Positions 36,615 through 51,101 of a DNA stretch of 64,000 nucleotides are shown one piece after another (position 1 is the stretch's first letter; each line of letters starts with the position of its first letter). The notes beneath the pieces were generated by a model. The model was not told the origin of the DNA, ran no database searches, and saw nothing but the letters and a program-made list of their open reading frames with translations. Source of the stretch: Clusia tigrina (lineage: Eukaryota > Arthropoda > Insecta > Diptera > Clusiidae); NCBI GenBank assembly GCA_920105625.2, contig OV050031.1:76951995-77015994 (forward strand), written 5' to 3'. The position numbers and the translations under genes were made by a program.

Positions 36615-39215
36615 CTAGAGAAAGCAGCAGACCCCCCAATCGATAGCGCCATCGACTGAGACGCGTACAGAGACGCTGACAGAGGCTGCGACGCCGACTG
36701 AGACGTCGACTGATTACGATAGGGGTATATATAGGCATAGAGCAGGCAGCAGACCCACCCAATCGACAACGGCAGCGACTGAGACGCCTACCGAGACTCT
36801 GACAGAGGCTGTGACGCCGACTGAGACGCCAACTGAGGCAGATGAGGATAGATATAGGCATAGAGAAGGCAGCAGACCCCCCAATCGACAGCGACTGAGA
36901 CGCCTACAGCGACGCCGACTGAGACGCCGACTGAGGCAGATAGGCGTAGATACAGGCATAGAGAAGGCAGCAGACCCACCAATCGACAGCGGCATTGCCT
37001 GAGACGCGTACAGAGACGCTGAAAGATGCTGCGACGCCGACTGAGACGCCGACTGAGGTAGATAGGGGTAGATATAGGCACAGAGAAGGCAGCAGACCCC
37101 CCCAATCGACAGCGGCAGCGACGGAGATGCCTACAGAGATGCTGACAGAGGCTGCGACGCCGACTGATTCAGATAGGGGTAGATATAGGCATAAAGCAGG
37201 CAGCAGACCCCCCCAATCGACAGGGCAGCGACCGAGACGCCTACAGAGACGCTGACAGAGGCTGCGACGCCGACTAAGGCGGATAGGGGTAGATATAGGC
37301 ATAGAGAAGGCAGCAGACCCCCCCAATCAACAGCGACTGAGACGCCTACAGCGATGCCGACTGAGACGCCGACTGAGGCAGATAGGCGTAGATACAGGCC
37401 TAGAGAAGGCAGCAGACCCCCCAATCGATAGCGCCATCGACTGAGACGCGTACAGAGACGCTGACAGAGGCTGCGACGCCGACTGAGGCAGAAGGGGGTA
37501 GATATAGGTATATAGATGGAAGCAGACCACCCAATCGACTGCGGCAGCGACTGAGACGTATACAGAGACGCTGACAGAGGCTGCGACGCCAACTGAGGCG
37601 GATAGGGGTAGATATAGGCATAGAGATGGCGCAGACCCCCCAATCAACAGCGGCAGCTACTGAGACGCCTACAGAGACGCTGACAGAAGCTGCCACGCCG
37701 ACTGAGGCAGATAGGGGTAGATATAGGCATAGAGAAGGCAGCAGACCCCCCAATGGAGAGCGGCAGCGACTGAGACGCCTACAGAGACGCTGACAGAGGC
37801 CGCGATGCCGACTAAGACGCCGACTGAATCAGATAGGGGTAGATATAGGTGGAGAGAATGCAGCAGACCCCCCAATCGACAGCGACTGAGACGCCTACAG
37901 CGACGCCGACTGAGACGGCGACTAAGGCAGATAGCCGTAGATGCAGGCATAGAGAAAGCAGCAGACCCCCCAATGGAGAGCGGCAGCGACTGAGACGCCG
38001 ACAGAGACGCTGACAGAGGCTGAGATGCCGACTGAGACGCCGACTGAGGCAGATAGGGGTAGATATAGGCATAGAGAAGGCAGCAGACCCCCCCAATCGA
38101 CAGCGGCATCGACTGAGACGCCAACAGAAATGCTGACAGAGGCTGCGAAGCCGAATGAGACGCCGACTGAGACACCGACTGAGACGCCGACTGAGACGCC
38201 GACTGAGACGCCAACTGAGACGCCGACTGAGACGCCGACTGAGGCAGATAGGCGTAGATGCAGGCATAGGGAAGGCAGCAGACCCACCAATCGACAGCGG
38301 CATCGCCTGAGACGCGTACAGAGAAGCTGAAAGAGGCTGCGACGCCGACTGAGACGCCGACTGAGGCAGATAGGCGTAGATGCAGGCATAGAGAAGGCAG
38401 CAGACCCACCAATCGACAGCGGCATCGCCTGAAACGCCTACAGAGACGCTAACAGAGACTGCGACTCCGACTGAGACGCAAACTGAGGCAGATAGGGGTA
38501 CATATAGGCATAGAGAAGACAGCAGACCCCCCAATCGACAGCGGCAACGACTGAGACGCCTACAGGGACGCTGACAGAGACTGCGACGCCCACTGAGACG
38601 CCGACTGAGGCAGAAGCAGCAGACCCCCCCAATCGACAGCGACTGAGACACCTACAGCGACGTTGACAGAAGCTGCGATGCCGACTGAGGCAGATAGGGC
38701 AGATATAGGCATAGAGAAGGCAGCAGACCCCCCAATCGACAGCGGCAGCGACTGAAATGCCTAGAGAGACGCTGACAGAAGCTGCGATCCCGTCTGAGGC
38801 AGATAGGGCAGATATAGGCATAGAGAAGGCAGCAGAACCCTCAATCGACTGCGACTGAGACGCCTACAGCGACTGAGACGCCTAAAGCGACTGAGACGCC
38901 TACTGCGACGCTGACAGGGACTGCGACGCCGACTGAGACGCCAAGTGAGGCAGATAGGCGTAGATGCAGGCATAGAGAAGGCAGCATACCCACCAATCGA
39001 CAGCGGCATCGCCTGAAACGCGTACAGAGAAGCTGAAAGACGCTGCGACGCCGACTGAGCCAGATAGGGGTAGATATAGGCATAGAGAAGGCAGCAAACC
39101 CATCAAATCGACAGCGGCAGCGACTGAGACGCCTACAGAGACGCTAACAGAGGCTGCGACCCCGAATGAGTCAGATAGGGGTGTATATAGCTATAGAGAA
39201 GGCAGCAGACCCCCC
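36615..39215 (+). repeat. Diverged copy of 30.9-32.2 kb with an extra monomer
   Basis: About 38071-38850 lies 6690 bp from 31381-32160. Before that the spacing is 6569 bp, because one additional monomer (AATGGAGAGCGG type, about 37970-38091) is present. It includes the 12-mer expansion at 38157-38240 and three 18-mers near 38850. No gene is seen. Confidence 0.87.
38157..38240 (+). repeat. 12-mer expansion, 7 units (copy of 31467-31550)
   Basis: Same unit order as 31467-31550 at 6690 bp spacing. Confidence 0.94.
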
Positions 39216-42200
39216 AATCGACAGCGGCAACGACTGAGACGCCTACAGAGACGCTGACAGAGGCTGGCACGCCGACTGAGGCAGATAGGGGTAGATATAG
39301 GCATAGAGAAGGCATCAGACCCCCCAATGGGGAGCGGCAGCGACTGAGACGCCTACAGAGACGCTGACAGAGTCTGCGATGCCGACTGAGACGCCGACTG
39401 TGGCAGATAGGGGTAGATATAGGCATAGAGAAGGCATCAGACCCCCCAATGGAGAGCGGCAGCGACTGAGACGCCTACAGAGACGCTAACAGAGACTGCG
39501 ACTCCGACTGAGACGCAAACTGAGGCAGATAGGGGTACATATAGGCATAGAGAAGACAGCAGACCCCCAATCGACAGCGGCAACGACTGAGACGCCTACA
39601 GAGACGCTGACAGAGGCTGGCACGCCGACTGAGGCAGATAGGCGTAGATGCAGGCATAGAGAAGGCAGCAGACCCACCAATCGACTGCGGCATTGCCTGA
39701 GACGCGTACAGAGACGCTGACAGAGGCTGGGACGCCGACTGAGGCAGATAGGGGTAGATAAGGGCATATAGAAGGCAGCAGACCCCCCAATCGACAGCGG
39801 CATCGACTGAGACGCCCACAGAAATGCGGACAGAGGCTGCGACACAGAATGAGACGTCGACTGAGACGCCGATTGAGACGCCGACTGAGGCAGATAGGGG
39901 TAGATATAGGTATAGAGAGGGCAGCAGACCCCCCAATCGACAGCGGCAGCGACTGAGACGCCTACAGAGACGCTCACAGAGGCTGCGACGCCGACTGAGG
40001 CGCAAACTGAATTAGATAGGGGCAGATATAGGCATAGAGACGGCAGCACACCCCCAATGGACAGCGGCAGCGACTGAGACGCCTACAGAGATGCTGACAG
40101 AGGCTGCGACTCCGACTGAGACGCCGACTGAGGTAGATTGGGGTAGATATAATCATAGAGAAGGCAGCAGACCCCCCAATCGACAGCGGCAGCGACGGAG
40201 ACACCTACAGAGATGCTGACAGAGGCTGCGACGCCGACTGAGACGCCGACTGATTCAGATAGGGGTAGATATAGGCATAGAGCAGGCAGCAGACCCACCC
40301 AATCGACAACGGCAGCGACTGAGAAGCCTACAGAGACGCTGACAGAGGCTGCGACGCCGACTGAGACGCCAACTGAGGCAGATGGGGATAGATATAGGCA
40401 TAGAGAAGGCAGCAGACCCCCCAATCGACAGCGACTGAGACGCCTACAGCGACGCCGACTGAGACTCCGACTGAGGCAGATAGGCGTAGATACAGGCATA
40501 GAGAAGGCAGCAGACCCACCAATCGACAGCAGCATCGCCTGAGACGCGTACAGAGACGCTGAAAGATGCTGCGACGCATACTGAGACGCCGACTGAGGCA
40601 GATAGGGGTAGATATAGGCATAGAGAGGGCAGCAGACCCCCCAATCGACAGCCGCAGCGACTGAGACGCCTACAGATACGCTCACAGAGGCTGCGACGCC
40701 GACTGAGACGCCGACTGAGGTAGATAGGGGTAGATATAGGCATAGAGAAGGCAGCAGACCCCCCAATCGACAGCGGCAGCGACGGAGATGCCTACAGAGA
40801 TGCTGACAGAGGCTGCGACGCCGACTGAGACGCCGACTGAGGAAGATAGGGGTAGATATAGGCTTAGAGATGGCAGCAGACCCCCCTATCGACAGCGGCA
40901 TCGACTGAGACGAGTACAAAAGCGCTGACAGAGGCTGCGACACCGACTGAGACGCCGACTGAGGCAGATAGGGGTAGAAATAGGCTTAGAGAAGGCAGCA
41001 GACCCCCCCCCATCGACAGCGGAATCGGCTGAGACGCCTACAGAGATGCTGACAGAGGCTGCGACGCCGACTGAGACGCCGACTGAGGCAGATAGGGGTG
41101 GAGATAGGCATAGAGAGGGCAGCAGACCCACGAATTGACAGCGGCAGCGACTGAGACGCCTACAGAGACGATGACAGAGGCTGCGACGCCACCTGAGGCA
41201 TATAGGGGTAGATATAGGCATGGAGCAAGCAGCAGACCCCCAATCGACAGCGGCAACGACTGAAACGCCTACAGAGACGCTGACAGAGGCTGCGACGCCG
41301 ACCGAGACGCCAATTGAGGCGGATAGGGGAAGATATAGGCATACAGAAGGCAGCAGACCCCCCAATCGACAGTGGCAACGACTGAAACGGCTACAGAGAC
41401 GCTGACAGAGGCTGCGACGCCAGCTGAGGCGGATAGGGGTAGATATAGGCATAGAGATGGCGCAGACCCCCCAATCAACAGCGGCAGCTACTGAGACGCC
41501 TACAGAGACGCTGACAGAGGCTGCGACGCCGACTGAGACGCCAACTGAGGCAGATGGGGATAGATATAGGCATAGAGAAGGCAGCAGACCCCCCAATCGA
41601 CAGCGACTGAGACGCCTACAGCGACGACGACTGAGACGCCGACTGAGGCAGATAGGCGTAGATACAGGCATAGAGAAGGCAGCAGACCCACCAATCGACA
41701 GCCTCAGCGACTGAGACGCCTACAGAGACGCTCACAGAGGCGGCGAAGCAGACTGAGGCGCCAACTGAATTAGATAGGGGTAGATATAGGCATAGAGAGG
41801 GCAGCAGACCTCCCAATCGACAGCGGCAGCGACTGAGACGCCTACAGAGACGCTGACAGAGGCTGCGACGCCTACTGAGACGCCGACTAAGGAGGATAGG
41901 GGTCGATATAGGCATAGAGAAGGCAGCAAACCCCCCCAATCAACAGCGACTGAGACGCCTACAGCGACGCCGATTGAGACGCCGACTGAGGCAGATAGGC
42001 GTAGATACAGGCATAGAGAAGGCAGCAGACCCCCCAATCGACAGCGGCATCGACTGAGACGCGTACAGAGACGCTGACAGAGGCTGCGACACCGACTGAG
42101 ACGCCGACTGAGGCAGATAGGGGTAGATATAGGCTTAGAGAAGGCAGCAGACCCCCCAATGGAGAGCGGCAGCGACTGAGACGCCTACAGAGACGCTAAC

Positions 42201-42278
42201 AGAGACTGCGACTCCGACTGAGACGCAAACTGAGGCAGATAGGGGTACATATAGGCATAGAGAAGACAGCAGACCCCC
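39216..42278 (+). repeat. 3063 bp higher-order unit, copy A
   Basis: Boundaries are set by the AATCGACAGCGGCAACGACT monomer with GGCTGGCACGCC, followed by the AATGGGGAGCGG monomer, present from 39216 and again from 42279. Spacing is 3063-3064 bp for the first 1.4 kb, then 3186 bp and about 3308 bp, because copy B has two more 122 bp monomers. Confidence 0.93.
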
Positions 42279-45200
42279 AATCGACAGCGGCAACGACTGA
42301 GACGCCTACAGAGACGCTGACAGAGGCTGGCACGCCGACTGAGGCAGATAGGGGTAGATATAGGCATAGAGAAGGCATCAGACCCCCCAATGGGGAGCGG
42401 CAGCGACTGAGACGCCTACAGAGACGCTGACAGAGTCTGCGATGCCGACTGAGACGCCGACTGTGGCAGATAGGGGTAGATATAGGCATAGAGAAGGCAT
42501 CAGACCCCCCAATGGAGAGCGGCAGCGACTGAGACGCCTACAGAGACGCTAACAGAGACTGCGACTCCGACTGAGACGCAAACTGAGGCAGATAGGGGTA
42601 CATATAGGCATAGAGAAGACAGCAGACCCCCCAATCGACAGCGGCAACGACTGAGACGCCTACAGAGACGCTGACAGAGGCTGGCACGCCGACTGAGGCA
42701 GATAGGCGTAGATGCAGGCATAGAGAAGGCAGCAGACCCACCAATCGACTGCGGCATTGCCTGAGACGCGTACAGAGACGCTGACAGAGGCTGGGACGCC
42801 GACTGAGGCAGATAGGGGTAGATAAGGGCATATAAAAGGCAGCAGACCCCCCAATCGACAGCCGCATCGACTGAGACGCCCACAGAAATGCGGACAGAGG
42901 CTCCGACACAGAATGAGACGTCGACTGAGACGCCGATTGAGACGCCAACTGAGGCAGATAGGGGTAGATATAGGTATAGAGAGGGCAGCAGACCCCCCAA
43001 TCGACAGCGGCAGCGACTGAGACGCCTACAGAGACGCTCACAGAGGCTGCGACGCCGACTGAGGCGCAAACTGAATTAGATAGGGGCAGATATAGGCATA
43101 GAGACGGCAGCACACCCCCAATGGACAGCGGCAGCGACTGAGACGCCTACAGAGATGCTGACAGAGGCTGCGACTCCGACTGAGACGCCGACTGAGGTAG
43201 ATTGGGGTAGATATAGGCATAGAGACGGCAGCAGACCCCCCAATCGACAGCGGCAGCGACGGAGACACCTACAGAGATGCTGACAGAGGCTGCGACGCCG
43301 ACTGAGACGCCGACTGATTCAGATAGGGGTAGATATAGGCATAGAGCAGGCAGCAGACCCACCCAATCGACAACGGCAGCGACTGAGACGCCTACAGAGA
43401 CGCTGACAGAGGCTGCGACGCCGACTGAGACGCCAACTGAGGCAGATGGGGATAGATATAGGCATAGAGAAGGCAGCAGACCCCCCAATCGACAGCGACT
43501 GAGACGCCTACAGCGACGCCGACTGAGACGCCGACTGAGGCAGATAGGCGTAGATACAGGCATAGAGAAGGCAGCAGACCCACCAATCGACAGCAGCATC
43601 GCCTGAGACGCGTACAGAGACGCTGAAAGATGCTGCGACGCATACTGAGACGCCGACTGAGGCAGATAGGGGTAGATATAGGCGTAGAGAGCGCAGCAGA
43701 CCCCCCAATCGACAGCCGCAGCGACTGAGACGCCTACAGATACGCTCACAGAGGCTGCGACGCATACTGAGGCGCCAACTGAATTAGATCGGGGTAGATA
43801 TAGGCATAGAGACGGCAGCACACCCCCAATCGACAGCGGCAGCGACTGAGACGCCTACAGAGATGCTGACAGACGCTGCGACTCCGACTGAGACGCCGAC
43901 TGAGGTAGATAGGGGTAGATATAGGCATAGAGAAGGCAGTAGACCCCCCAATCGACAGCGGCAGCGACGGAGATGCCTACAGAGATGCTGACAGAGGCTG
44001 CGACGCCGACTGAGACGCCGACTGAGGAAGATAGGGGTAGATATAGGCTTAGAGAAGGCAGCAGACCCCCCTATCGACAGCGGCATCGACTGAGACGAGT
44101 ACAAAAGCGCTGACAGAGGCTGCGACACCGACTGAGACGCCGACTGAGGCAGATAGGGGTAGATATAGGCTTAGAGAAGGCAGCAGACCCCCCCCCCATC
44201 GACAGCGGAATCGGCTGAGACGCCTACAGAGATGCTGACAGAGGCTGCGACGCCGACTGAGACGCCGACTGAGGCAGATAGGGGTGGAGATAGGCATAGA
44301 GAGGGCAGCAGACCCCCGAATTGACAGCGGCAGCGACTGAGACGCCTACAGAGACGATGACAGAGGCTGCGACGCCACCTGAGGCATATAGGGGTAGATA
44401 TAGGCATGGAGCAAGCAGCAGACCCCCAATCGACAGCGGCAACGACTGAAACGCCTACAGAGACGCTGACAGAGGCTGCGACGCCGACCGAGACGCCAAT
44501 TGAGGCGGATAGGGGAAGATATAGGCATACAGAAGGCAGCAGACCCCCCAATCGACAGTGGCAACGACTGAAACGGCTACAGAGACGCTGACAGAGGCTG
44601 CGACGCCAGCTGAGGCGGATAGGGGTAGATATAGGCATAGAGATGGCGCAGACACCCCAATCAACAGCGGCAGCTACTGAGACGCCTACAGAGACGCTGA
44701 CAGAGGCTGCGACGCCGACTGAGACGCCAACTGTGGCAGATGGGGATAGATATAGGCATAGAGAAGGCAGCAGACCCCCCAATCGACAGCGACTGAGACG
44801 CCTACAGCGACGACGACTGAGACGCCGACTGAGGCAGATAGGCGTAGATACAGGCATAGAGAAGGCAGCAGACCCACCAATCGACAGCCTCAGCGACTGA
44901 GACGCCTACAGAGACGCTCACAGAGGCGGCGAAGCAGACTGAGGCGCCAACTGAATTAGATAGGGGTAGATATAGGCATAGAGACGGCAGAACACCCCCA
45001 ATCGACAGCGGCAGCGACTGAGACGCCTACAGAGATGCTGACAGAGGCTGCGACGCCGACTGAGACGCCGACTGACGCAGATAGGGGTAGATATAGGCAT
45101 AGAGAGGGCAGCAGACCTCCCAATCGACAGCGGCAGCGACTGAGACGCCTACAGAGACGCTGACAGAGGCTGCGACGCCTACTGAGACGCCGACTAAGGA

Positions 45201-45480
45201 GGATAGGGGTCGATATAGGCATAGAGAAGGCAGCAAACCCCCCCAATCAACAGCGACTGAGACGCCTACAGCGACGCCGATTGAGACGCCGACTGAGGCA
45301 GATAGGCGTAGATACAGGCATAGAGAAGGCAGCAGACCCCCCCAATCGACAGCGGCATCGACTGAGACGCGTACAGAGACGCTGACAGAGGCTGCGACAC
45401 CGACTGAGACGCCGACTGAGGCAGATAGGGGTAGATATAGGCTTAGAGAAGGCAGCAGACCCCCCCCCAATCGACAGCGG
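42279..45480 (+). repeat. Copy B of the 3063 bp unit (two monomers longer)
   Basis: Near-identical to copy A apart from two 122 bp insertions, one near 43800-43930 and one near 45000-45100. It ends in a long C-run monomer near 45463. Confidence 0.92.
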
Positions 45481-47900
45481 CATCGGCTGAGACGCCAACA
45501 GAGATGCTGACAGAGGCTTCGACGCCGACGGAGACGCCGACTGAGGCAGATAGGGGTGGATATAGGCATAGAGAGGGCAGCAGACCCCCGAATTGACAGC
45601 GACTGAGACGCCTACAGCGACGCCGACTGAGACGCCGACTGAGGCAGATAGGCGTAGATACAGGCATAGAGAAGGCAGCAGACCCCCCCAATCGACAGCG
45701 ACTGAGACGCCTACAGCGACGCCGACTGAGACTCCGACTGAGGCAGATAGGCGTAGATACAGGCATAGAGAAGGCAGCAGACCCACCAATCGACAGCAGC
45801 ATCGCCTGAGATGCGTACAGAGACGCTGAAAGATGCTGCGACGCATACTGAGACGCCGACTGAGGCAGATAGGGGTAGATATAGGCATAGAGAGGGCAGC
45901 AGACCCCCCAATCGACAGCCGCAGCGACTGAGACGCCTACAGATACGCTCACAGAGGCTGCGACGCCGACTGAGGCGCCAACTGAATTAGATCGGGGTAG
46001 ATATAGGCATAGAGACGGCAGCACACCCCCAATCGACAGCGGCAGCGACTGAGACGCCTACAGAGATGCTGACAGACGATGCGACTCCAACTGAGACGCC
46101 GACTGAGGTAGATAGGGGTAAATATAGGCATAGAGAAGGCAGCAGACCCCCCAATCGACAGCGGCAGCGACGGAGATGCCTACAGAGATGCTGACAGAGG
46201 CTGCGACGACGACTGAGACGCCGACTGAGGAAGATAGGGGTAGATATAGGCTTAGAGAAGGCAGCAGACCCCCCTATCGACAGTGGCATCGACTGAGACG
46301 AGTACAGAAGCGCTGACAGAGGCTGCGACACCGACTGAGACGCCGACTGAGGCAGATAGGGGTAGATATAGGCTTAGAGAAGGCAGCAGACCCCCCCCCC
46401 CCCCATCGACAGCGGAATCGGCTGAGACGCCTACAGAGATGCTGACAGAGGCTGCGACGCCGACTGAGACGCCGACTGAGGCAGATAGGGGTGGATATAG
46501 GCATAGAGAGGGCAGCAGACCCCCGAATTGACAGCGGCAGCGACTGAGACGCCTACAGAGACGATGACAGAGGCTGCGACGCCACCTGAGGCATATAGGG
46601 GTAGATATAGGCATGGAGATGGCGCAGACCCCCCAATCAACAGCGGCAGCTACTGAGACGCCTACAGAGACGCTGACAGAGGCTGCGACGCCGACTGAGG
46701 CAGATAGGCGTAGATACAGGCATAGAGAGGGCAGCAGACCCCCCAATCGACAGCGGCAACGACTGAAACGCCTACAGAGACGCTGACAGAGGCTGCGACG
46801 CCGACCGAGACGCCAATTGAGGCAGATAGGGGAAGATATAGGCATACAGAAGGCAGCAGACCCCCCAATCGACAGTGGCAACGACTGAAACGGCTACAGA
46901 GACGCTGACAGAGGCTGCGACGCCAGCTGAGGCGGATAGGGGTAGATATAGGCATAGAGATGGCGCAGACCCCCCAATCAACAGCGGCAGCTACTGAGAC
47001 GCCTACAGAGACGCTGACAGAGGCTGCGACGCCGACTGAGACGCCAACTGAGGCAGATGGGGATAGATATAGGCATAGAGAAGGCAGCAGACCCCCCAAT
47101 CGACAGCGACTGAGACGCCGACTGAGGCAGATAGGCGTAGATACAGGCATAGAGAAGGCAGCAGACCCACCAATCGACAGCCTCAGCGACTGAGACGCCT
47201 ACAGAGACGCTCACAGAGGCGGCGAAGCAGACTGAGGCGCCAACTGAATTAGATAGGGGTAGATATAGGCATAGAGACAGCAGAACACCCCCAATCGACA
47301 GCGGCAGCGACTGAGACGCCTACAGAGATGCTGACAGAGGCTGCGACGCCGACTGAGACGCCGACTGACGCAGATAGGGGTAGATATAGGCATAGAGAGG
47401 GCAGCAGACCTCCCAATCGACAGCGGCAGCGACTGAGACGCCTACAGAGACGTTGACAGAGGCTGCGACGCCGACTGAGACGCCGACTAAGGAGGATAGG
47501 GGTCGATATAGGCATAGAGAAGGCAGCAAACCCCCCCCAATCAACAGCGACTGAGACGCCTACAGCGACGCCGATTGAGACGCCGACTGAGGCAGATAGG
47601 CGTAGATACAGGCATAGAGAAGGCAGCAGACCCCCCAATCGACAGCGGCATCGACTGAGACGCGTACAGAGACGCTGACAGAGGCTGCGACACCGACTGA
47701 GACGCCGACTGAGGCAGATAGGGGTAGATATAGGCTTAGAGAAGGCAACAGACCTCGCCCCCCCAATCGACAGCGGCATCGGCTGAGACGCCTACAGAGA
47801 TGCTGACAGAGGCTGCGACGCCGACGGAGACGCCGACTGAGCAGATAGGGGTGGATATAGGCATAGAGAGGGCAGCAGACCCCCGAATTGACAGCGACTG
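45481..47900 (+). repeat. Third, partial copy of the 3063 bp unit
   Basis: Matches about 43500-45480 at spacings of 2203 bp, then 2317 bp, then 2293 bp. It is therefore a partial copy that has gained about one monomer and later lost 24 bp (two 12-mers). The C-run at 46391-46404 has 14 C, where its counterparts have 9-10. Near 47755 an extra TCG interrupts a C-run (ACCTCGCCCC). Confidence 0.88.
46391..46404 (+). repeat. C-run of 14
   Basis: Followed by ATCGACAGCGGAATCGGCTG. Homologous positions in sister units carry 9 C (41003-41011), 10 C (44188-44197), 15 C (53890-53904) and 12 C (57747-57758). Confidence 0.94.
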
Positions 47901-50900
47901 AGACGCCTACAGAGACGCTGACAGAGGCTGCGACGCCAACTGAGGCATATAGGGGTAGATATAGGCATGGAGCAGGCAGCAGACCCCCAATCGACAGCGG
48001 CAACGACTGAAACGCCTACAGAGACGCTGACAGAGGCTGAGACGCCGACCGAGACGCCAACTGAGGCAGATAGGGGAAGATATAGGCATAGAGAAGGCAG
48101 CAGACCCCCCAATCGACAGCTACTGAGACGCCTACAGCGACGCCGACTGAGGCAGATAGGCGTAGATGCAGGCATAGAGAAGGCAGCAGACCCACCAATC
48201 GACTGCGGCATTGCCTGAGACGCGTACAGAGACGCTGACAGAGGCTGGGACGCCGATTGAGGCAGATAGGGGTAGATAAAGGCATAGAGAAGGCAGCAGA
48301 CCCCCCCAATCGACAGCGGCATCGACTGAGACGCCCACAGAAATGCTGACAGAGGCTGCGACACAGAATGAGACGTCGACTGAGACGCCGACTGAGACGC
48401 CGACTGAGGCAGATAGGGGTAGATATAGGTATAGAGAGGGCAGCAGACCCCCCAATCGACAGAGGCTGCGACGCATACTGAGACGCCGACTGAGGCAGAT
48501 AGGGGTAGATATAGGCATAGAGAGGGCAGCAGACCCCCCAATCGACAGCCGCAGCGACTGAGACGCCTACAGAGACGCTCACAGAGGCTGCGACGCCGAC
48601 TGAGGCGCCAACTGAATTAGATAGGGGTAGATATAGCCATAGAGACGGCAGCACACCCCCAATCGACAGCGGCAGCGACTGAGACGCCTACAGAGATGCT
48701 GACAGAGGCTGCGACTCCAACTGAGACGCCGACTGAGGTAGATAGGGGTAGATATAGGCATAGAGAAGGCAGCAGACCCCCCAATCGACAGCGGCAGCGA
48801 CGGAGATGCCTACAGAGATGCTGACAGATGCTGCGACGCCGACTGAGACGCCGACTGAGGAAGATGGGGGTAGATATAGGCTTAGAGAAGGCAGCAGACC
48901 CCCCTATCGACAGCGGCAGCGACTGAGACGCCTACAGAGACGCTGACAGAGGCTGCGACGCCGACTGAGACGCCAACTGAGGCAGATGGGGATGGATATA
49001 GGCATAGAGAAGGCAGCAGCCCCCCCCAATCGACAGCGACTGAGACGCCTACAGCGACGACGACTGAGACGCCGACTGAGGCAGATAGGCGTAGATACAG
49101 GCATAGAGAAGGCAGCAGACCCACCAATCGACAGCCTCAGCGACTGAGACGCTTACAGAGACGCTCACACAGGCTGCGAAGCCGACTGAGGCGCCAACTG
49201 AATTAGATAGTGGTAGATATAGGCATAGAGACGGCAGAACACCTCCAATCGACAGCGGCAGCGACTGAGACGCCTACAGAGATGCTGACAGAGGCTGCGA
49301 CGCCGACTGAGACGCCGACTGACGCAGATAGGGGTAGATATAGGCATAGAGAGGGCAGCAGACCTCCCAATCGACAGCGGCAGCGACTGAGACGCCTACA
49401 GAGACGCTGACAGAGGCTGCGACGCCGACTGAGACGCCGACTAAGACGGATAGGGGTCGATATAGGCATAGATAAGGCAGCAGACCCCCCCAATCAACAG
49501 CGACTGAGACGCCTACAGCGACGCCGATTGAGACGCCGACTGAGGCAGATAGGCGTAGATACAGGCATAGAGAAGGCAGCAGACCCCCTCAATCGACAGC
49601 GGCATCGACTGAGACGCGTACAGAGACGCTGACAGTGTCTGCGACACCGACTGAGACGCCGACTGAGGCAGATAGGGGTAGATATAGGCTTAGAGAAGGC
49701 AGCAGACCCCCCCCCCAATCGATAGCGGCATCGCTGAGACACCTACAGAGAAGCTGACAGAGGCTGCGACGCCGACTGAGACGCCGACTGAGGCAGATAG
49801 GGGTGGATATAGCCATAGAGAGGGCAGCAGACCCCCGAATTGACAGCGACTGAGACGCCTATAGAGACGCTGACAGAGGCTGCGACGCCAACTGAGGCAT
49901 ATAGGGGTAGATATAGGCATGGAGCAGGCAGCAGACCCCCAATCGACAGCGGCAACGACTGAAATGCCTACAGAGACGCTGACAGAGGCTGAGACGCCGA
50001 CCGAGACGCCAACTGAGGCAGATAGGGGAAGATATAGGCATACAGAAGGCAGCAGACCCCCCCAATCGACAGCGGCAAAGACTGAAACGCCTAGAGAGAC
50101 GCTAACAGAGGCTGCGACACCGACTGAGACGCCGAATGAGGCAGATAGCGGTAGATATAGGCTTAGAGAAGGCAGCAGACCCCCCCCAATCGACAGCGGC
50201 ATCGGCTGAGACGCCTACAGAGATGCTGACAGAGGCTGCGATGCCGACTGAGACGCCGACTGAGGCAGATAGGGGTAGATATAGGCAAAGAGATGGCAGC
50301 AGACCCTCCAATCGACTGCGGCAGCGACTGAGACGCCTACAGAGACGCTGATAGAGGCTACGACGCCGACTGAGACGCCGACTGAGGCGGATCGGGGTAG
50401 ATATAGGCATAGAGAAGGCAGCAGACCCGCCAATCAACAGCGACTGAGACGCCTACAGCGACGCCGATTGAGACGCCGACTGAGGCAGATAGGCGTAGAT
50501 ACAGGCATAGAGAAGGCAGCAGACCCCCGAATCGACAGCGGCAGCGACTGAGACGCTCACAGAGACGCCGACTGATACAGATAGGCGTAGATGCAGGCAT
50601 AGAGAAGGCAGCAGACCCCCGAATCGACAGCGGCAGCGACTGAGACGCCTACAGAGACGCTGACAGAGGCTGCGACACCGACTGAGACGCCGAATGAGGC
50701 AGATAGGGGTAGATATAGGCTTAGAGAAGGCAGCAGACCCCCCTCCCCCCCAATCGACAGCGGCATCGGCTGAGACGCCTACAGAGATGCTGACAGAGGC
50801 TGCGATGCCGACTGAGACGCCGACTGAGGCAGATAGGGGTAGATATAGGCTTAGAGAAGGCAGCAGACCCCCCAAACGACAGCGGCATTGACTGAGACGC

Positions 50901-51101
50901 GTACAGAGACAGAGGCTGCGATGCCGACTGAGGCAGATAGGGGTAGATATAGGCTTAAAGAAGGCAGCAGACCCCCCCAATCGACAGCGGCATCGACTGA
51001 GATGCCTACAGAGATGCTGAGAGAGGCTGCGACGCCGACTGAGACGCTGACTGAGGCAGATTGGGGTAGATATAGGCATAGAGAGAGCAGCAGAGCCCCC
51101 A
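47901..51101 (+). repeat. Mixed-monomer stretch, source-like for later blocks
   Basis: About 47960-48640 matches 54100-54800 and 57960-58650. About 48783-50170 matches 59435-60930 at 10652 bp spacing, and about 50432-50640 matches 63793-64000 at 13361 bp. C-runs include 10 C at 49707-49716 and a T-interrupted run near 50738. No gene is seen. Confidence 0.86.
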
